Shown piece by piece: positions 7,066 to 9,741 of a stretch of DNA of 9,741 nucleotides (position 1 is its first letter; each line of letters starts with the position of its first letter). The DNA comes from Alphaproteobacteria bacterium (GTDB taxonomy: Bacteria; Pseudomonadota; Alphaproteobacteria; Reyranellales; Reyranellaceae), in assembly GCA_013290035.1 (NCBI GenBank), contig JABCYT010000076.1:1-9741 (forward strand). Direction: 5' to 3'. A program made the position numbers and the translations under genes. The notes under the pieces were generated by a model. It was not told where the DNA came from and searched no databases. It was given only the letters and a program-made list of their open reading frames with translations.

Positions 7066-8217
7066 CTCCGCCGCCAGGGCCGGGCCGCCATTGCTGACCT
7101 TAAGCTCGTCCAGTACCTCGCGCACGGCCGCCAAGGCGCCCTTCATGTGCTCGGGATAGAGACGCCCGATGCAGCCCATGCGGAACGAGTCGGCGACCGT
7201 GAGCTTGCCGGGATAGATCACGTAACCCTTGTCCTTCAACCCGTCATAGAAGCGCTGGAAGACGAATTTCGGGTCGGTCGGCATGTGGAAGGTGACGATG
7301 ATGGGCGCCTGCAGGCGATCGGGCAGCAGGGTGCGGAAGCCCATGGCGCGCATGCCGTCGATCAGCACCTTGGCGTTGTCGCGGTAGCGCCTGCCGCGGC
7401 CCAAAACGCCGCCCTCGGCGGCGTGTTCCTCGATCGCCTTGCCCAGTGCCACGATGACATGGATCGGCGGGGTGAAGCGGTACTGGCCGGTCCGGGCGAA
7501 AGCCTCGGCCTGGTCGAACAGGTCGAGCACCAGGGTGGTGGCGTTGCCCTTGCACTCGGCCAGCACCTCGTTGCGGCAGATCACGAAGCCCAGGCCCGGC
7601 ACGCCCTCCAGGCACTTGTTGGAGGAGGCTGCCAGCGCGTCATAGCGCACCTGCCGTGCGTCGATCTCGAGCGCCCCGAAGGCGCTCATCGAATCGACCA
7701 GCAGGCGGCGGCCGTGCCTGGCCACGATGCCCGCCACCTCGGCGATCGGATTGAGGATGCCCGACGTGGTCTCGCAATGGACGGCGAAGACATGGCTGAT
7801 CGCCTTGTCATCGGCGAGCAGCTTCTCGAGCTTGGCCAGGTCGGGCGGCGTGTCCTCCGGCGTCTCGAGCGAGGCGGTCGCGCGGCCGGCGATCTGGGCG
7901 ATCTTCAAGGCGCGCTGCCCATAGGCGCCGTTGATCAACACCAGGAGCTTGCCGGCCCTGGGCACGAACGAGGTGATCATCGCCTCGACGGCGAAGGTGC
8001 CGGAGCCCTGCACCGGCACGGTGACGTGCGTGCCCTGCCCGCCCGCCAGCTCGACGATCTTGTCCAGCACCATCCTGTTGATGCCGAGGAAGCCCGCGTC
8101 GCGCGATCCCCAGTCGTGGACCATGGCCTGCTTGACGCTGGCTGAGGTGGTGAGCGGGCCCGGCGTCAGCAGCAGCGGATCGCCGGTTTCGGAGGCAGCA
8201 GGCGGGCAAGCGTTCAT
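7063..8217 (-). CDS. phnW: 2-Aminoethylphosphonate:pyruvate aminotransferase
   Basis: This 384-residue PLP-dependent class V aminotransferase would move the amino group of AEP to pyruvate, giving phosphonoacetaldehyde and alanine, the first step of the pathway. Visible features are the N-terminal LLLTPGPLTTS at 15-25, HDWGSRDAGF at 34-43, D175 in LLVDSMSAFG (contacts the PLP ring nitrogen), and the PLP lysine K201 in SSNKCLEGVPGLGF. Length and motifs agree with PhnW from Salmonella (about 367 residues). The ATG at 8217 is the only in-frame ATG before an upstream stop at 8242. Its ribosome site is weak (GGCGAG, too far upstream). It heads the phnW-phnA-phnY unit and faces the LysR gene across 72 bp. 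Confidence 0.95.
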   Translation of the reverse strand: MNACPPAASETGDPLLLTPGPLTTSASVKQAMVHDWGSRDAGFLGINRMVLDKIVELAGGQGTHVTVPVQGSGTFAVEAMITSFVPRAGKLLVLINGAYGQRALKIAQIAGRATASLETPEDTPPDLAKLEKLLADDKAISHVFAVHCETTSGILNPIAEVAGIVARHGRRLLVDSMSAFGALEIDARQVRYDALAASSNKCLEGVPGLGFVICRNEVLAECKGNATTLVLDLFDQAEAFARTGQYRFTPPIHVIVALGKAIEEHAAEGGVLGRGRRYRDNAKVLIDGMRAMGFRTLLPDRLQAPIIVTFHMPTDPKFVFQRFYDGLKDKGYVIYPGKLTVADSFRMGCIGRLYPEHMKGALAAVREVLDELKVSNGGPALAAE

Positions 8218-8251
8218 GCCGCGGATGGTAGCTCGCCACGTCTATCCGTCC

Positions 8252-8271
8252 AGTATATATTACATATTATA
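8252..8271 (-). promoter_or_regulatory. Candidate -10 elements for phnWAY
   Basis: In the AT-rich core of the phnW/lysR gap the minus strand reads a perfect TATAAT at 8266-8271 and TATACT at 8252-8257. Either would give a phnW leader of roughly 28-42 nt. No good TTGACA-like -35 is found at 16-18 bp from either, as is common for promoters that need a LysR-type activator. The exact start is not resolved. Confidence 0.45.
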
Positions 8272-8273
8272 AC

Positions 8274-8288
8274 TATCGGTTTTCGATA
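8274..8288. promoter_or_regulatory. Candidate LysR-type operator between phnW and lysR
   Basis: TATCG and CGATA form a perfect 5-bp dyad around a 5-bp T-rich spacer, 15 bp in all. T8274-A8286 and T8276-A8288 both satisfy the loose T-N11-A rule of LysR-family sites. It ends one base before the lysR start and lies upstream of the phnW -10 candidates, which suits both autorepression and phnW activation. A looser AT-rich dyad (AGTATATA...TTATAACT, 8252-8274) lies alongside. The rule is weak in AT-rich DNA, so this is tentative. Confidence 0.35.
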
Positions 8289-8289
8289 T

Positions 8290-9156
8290 ATGACCCCCAG
8301 CCAGCTTCGCGCCTTCCACCTCGTGGCCGAATCGGGCTCGTTCTCCGCCGCTGCGCGCGCCTCCGGCTTGAGCCAGCCCAACCTGTCGGGCCAGGTCACG
8401 GCGCTGGAGAAGGCCTATGGCGTGCGCCTGTTCGACCGTGGCGGCCGCAGCGTCACGCCGACCGAGACTGGCCGGCAGCTGCATGGGCTCACCACCCGGC
8501 TGTTCGCGTTGCAGGACGAGGCGCGCGCGCTGCTGGCGGGCGAGCAGGCCCTGACCCGGGGGCATCTGCGGATCGCGGCCGACTCGGCGCATCACGTCGT
8601 GCCGATCATGGCCGCTCTTCGCAAACGCGCCGAAGGCCTCACCTTCGCGCTCTCCATCGACAATTCGGCCGTCGTGCTGGAGCGGCTGCTGCGGCACGAG
8701 GCCGATGTCGCGGTGATGGCCAAGAGCGTCTCGGATCCGCGCCTTCATGCCGTTCGCCTGCGCACCGACCGGCTGGTGCTGTTCGCGCCGGCGCGCCATC
8801 CCCTCGCCCGGCGCGGCCGCGCGCCGCTGGCTGCGCTGGCCGGCCAGGAGCTGGTGCTGCGCGAACGCGGTTCGATCACGCGCGAAGTGCTTGAACAGGC
8901 GATGGCCGCTGCCGACATACAGCCCGGCGCCATCGTCGAAGTGCAGACGCGCGAGGGCGTGCGCGAGGCGGTGGCGGCGGGCTTCGGCGTCGGCGCCGTG
9001 TTCGCCAGTGAGCTGGGTGAGGACCGGCGCTTTCGTCGCGTCCTCGTCTCCGACACCGATCTCAACGTTGCTGAATATGCCGTCAGCCTGCAGGAGCGCC
9101 GTCGCGTGGCGCTGGTGCGGGCCTTCATGGACGAGGCGACGCGACTGGCGTCCTAG
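8290..9156 (+). CDS. LysR-type transcriptional regulator, likely regulator of phnWAY
   Basis: This 288-residue LysR-family protein has an N-terminal winged helix-turn-helix (about residues 2-60: LRAFHLVAESGSFSAAA, then LSQPNLSGQVTALE and LFDRGGRSVTPTETG). A substrate-binding-protein-like effector domain follows from about residue 90. It is divergent from phnW, the classic layout for a LysR activator of the facing operon that also controls itself. A LysR-type gene is also associated with phosphonoacetate hydrolase in Pseudomonas fluorescens. The likely inducer is AEP or a pathway intermediate, by inference. The ATG at 8290 gives a standard LysR N-terminus, but no Shine-Dalgarno is present upstream. 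With -10 candidates (TATTAT 8265-8270, TATAAC 8268-8273), the leader would be only about 10 nt, so the message may be nearly leaderless. Confidence 0.93.
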   Translation: MTPSQLRAFHLVAESGSFSAAARASGLSQPNLSGQVTALEKAYGVRLFDRGGRSVTPTETGRQLHGLTTRLFALQDEARALLAGEQALTRGHLRIAADSAHHVVPIMAALRKRAEGLTFALSIDNSAVVLERLLRHEADVAVMAKSVSDPRLHAVRLRTDRLVLFAPARHPLARRGRAPLAALAGQELVLRERGSITREVLEQAMAAADIQPGAIVEVQTREGVREAVAAGFGVGAVFASELGEDRRFRRVLVSDTDLNVAEYAVSLQERRRVALVRAFMDEATRLAS

Positions 9157-9162
9157 AGTCTC

Positions 9163-9191
9163 GCGTCACAAAACCGTCAAACAACTTTCAT
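9163..9191 (+). promoter_or_regulatory. Pho-box-like array (three 7-bp repeats, 11-bp period)
   Basis: Three copies resembling CTGTCAT are spaced exactly 11 bp apart: GCGTCAC (9163-9169), CCGTCAA (9174-9180) and CTTTCAT (9185-9191). The 4-bp spacers AAAA and ACAA are A-rich. They match the consensus at 5, 5 and 6 of 7 positions (counting final C as allowed in the first). PhoB binds such direct repeats as dimers, in place of a -35. TAGGAT at 9209-9214 lies 17 bp after TTTCAT (9186-9191) and could be the -10, although it overlaps the probable ribosome site. The array lies just upstream of a Na+/phosphate-cotransporter gene, which supports the call. Confidence 0.55.
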
Positions 9192-9223
9192 CACCGGCAA
9201 GCGAGGCGTAGGATTCGACGATC

Positions 9224-9741
9224 ATGCATGGCGTAGAGACCGTCCTGAACGTGCTGGGCAGCGTGACCTTGCTGCTGTGGGGCGTGCGCATGGTCCGCAC
9301 GGGGCTGACGCGTGCCTTCGGCGCGGCGCTGCGACGCGCCATCGCCGCCTGTTCGCGCAACCGCTTCACCGCCTTCCTGGGCGGCATCGCCATCACCGGC
9401 CTGCTGCAGTCGAGCACGGCCACCTCGCTGCTGGTCTCCTCCTTCGCCGGCCGCGGCCTGATCCCGCTGTCGATCGCCTTCGCCATCATGCTGGGCGCCG
9501 ATATCGGCACCACCATCGCCGCCCAAGTCCTGTCGTTCGACCTGGGCTGGGTATCGCCGCTCCTGATCGGCGTCGGCGTCATCACCTTCCTGTCGAGCGA
9601 GTCCGACAAGCCGCGCCATCTCGGCCGGGTCGCCATCGGGCTCGGCCTGATGCTGCTGTCGCTGAAGCTTCTGGCGCTCGCCACCCAGCCGCTGCGCAAT
9701 GCGCCCGCCTTCATGGCGCTGCTGCAGGGTGGCGAGCGCCA
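9224..9741 (+). CDS. Na+/phosphate cotransporter family protein, N-terminal part
   Basis: The first 172 codons of an inner-membrane protein of the Na+/Pi cotransporter family (NptA-like, PF02690 type) are present; the window end cuts the rest. Visible are a hydrophobic segment near residues 7-24, the family repeat motif LLQSSTATS at 60-68, LGADIGTTIAA at 90-100, and further hydrophobic stretches near 107-124 and 136-153. Bacterial members often have a C-terminal PhoU-like domain, which cannot be checked here. Function would be sodium-coupled phosphate movement, import or export. The ATG at 9224 is chosen because it begins right before the first membrane segment, with GTAGGA at 9208-9213 as a modest ribosome site. 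The Pho-box-like array upstream suggests induction by phosphate starvation. It is in the same direction as lysR, 67 bp downstream. Confidence 0.88.
   Translation, partial: MHGVETVLNVLGSVTLLLWGVRMVRTGLTRAFGAALRRAIAACSRNRFTAFLGGIAITGLLQSSTATSLLVSSFAGRGLIPLSIAFAIMLGADIGTTIAAQVLSFDLGWVSPLLIGVGVITFLSSESDKPRHLGRVAIGLGLMLLSLKLLALATQPLRNAPAFMALLQGGER

Noticed and set aside
5773..8145. A 790-codon open frame on the plus strand opposite phnY, phnA and phnW
   Set aside because: It is the antisense shadow of three well-supported genes in GC-rich DNA. Its translation is rich in R, G, A, H and D, with no recognisable domain, and it spans gene boundaries.
1..9741. Mobile element, CRISPR array, tRNA or prophage remnants
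   Set aside because: No transposase, integrase, terminal repeats, spaced direct-repeat arrays or tRNA-like cloverleaf sequence was seen. The window reads as ordinary chromosomal metabolic genes.

Overview
The window is GC-rich and densely coding. No gap between genes exceeds about 75 bp. Codon use (strong G/C third-position bias), the PhnW-PhnA-PhnY gene set and the divergent LysR regulator suggest an alphaproteobacterium (a rhizobial or Rhodospirillales-like soil or aquatic organism). That placement is inference from style and gene content, not a phylogenetic result. No tRNA, rRNA, CRISPR array, insertion sequence or integrase was seen.

Core (about 4330-9160): a complete hydrolytic 2-aminoethylphosphonate (AEP) degradation unit. 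On the minus strand, in transcription order, lie phnW (AEP:pyruvate transaminase, 7063-8217), phnA (phosphonoacetate hydrolase, 5791-7053) and phnY (phosphonoacetaldehyde dehydrogenase, 4332-5780). They are spaced 9-10 bp apart, and each downstream ribosome-binding site overlaps the preceding stop codon. Together they would convert AEP to phosphonoacetaldehyde, then phosphonoacetate, then acetate plus phosphate. A LysR-type regulator (8290-9156) is transcribed divergently. The 72-bp shared gap is very AT-rich and holds candidate -10 elements and a small dyad. All key catalytic residues expected for PhnW, PhnA and PhnY can be found.

Right edge (9157-9741): a Na+/phosphate-cotransporter family gene, cut by the window end. 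Its 67-bp upstream gap carries three 7-bp Pho-box-like repeats at exact 11-bp spacing, which suggests PhoB control and links the locus to phosphate supply.

Left half (1-4276), all on the same strand as phnWAY: a GFA-family zinc protein, a Tat-exported Cys-type sulfatase, a PrpB-like protein of the isocitrate lyase/PEP mutase superfamily, and an EthA-type flavoprotein (Baeyer-Villiger) monooxygenase cut by the left edge. Gaps of 29-73 bp allow co-transcription with phnWAY but also allow separate promoters. These genes could be an unrelated downstream operon, or accessory functions that release small substrates from sulfate or phosphonate esters. The sequence alone does not decide this.
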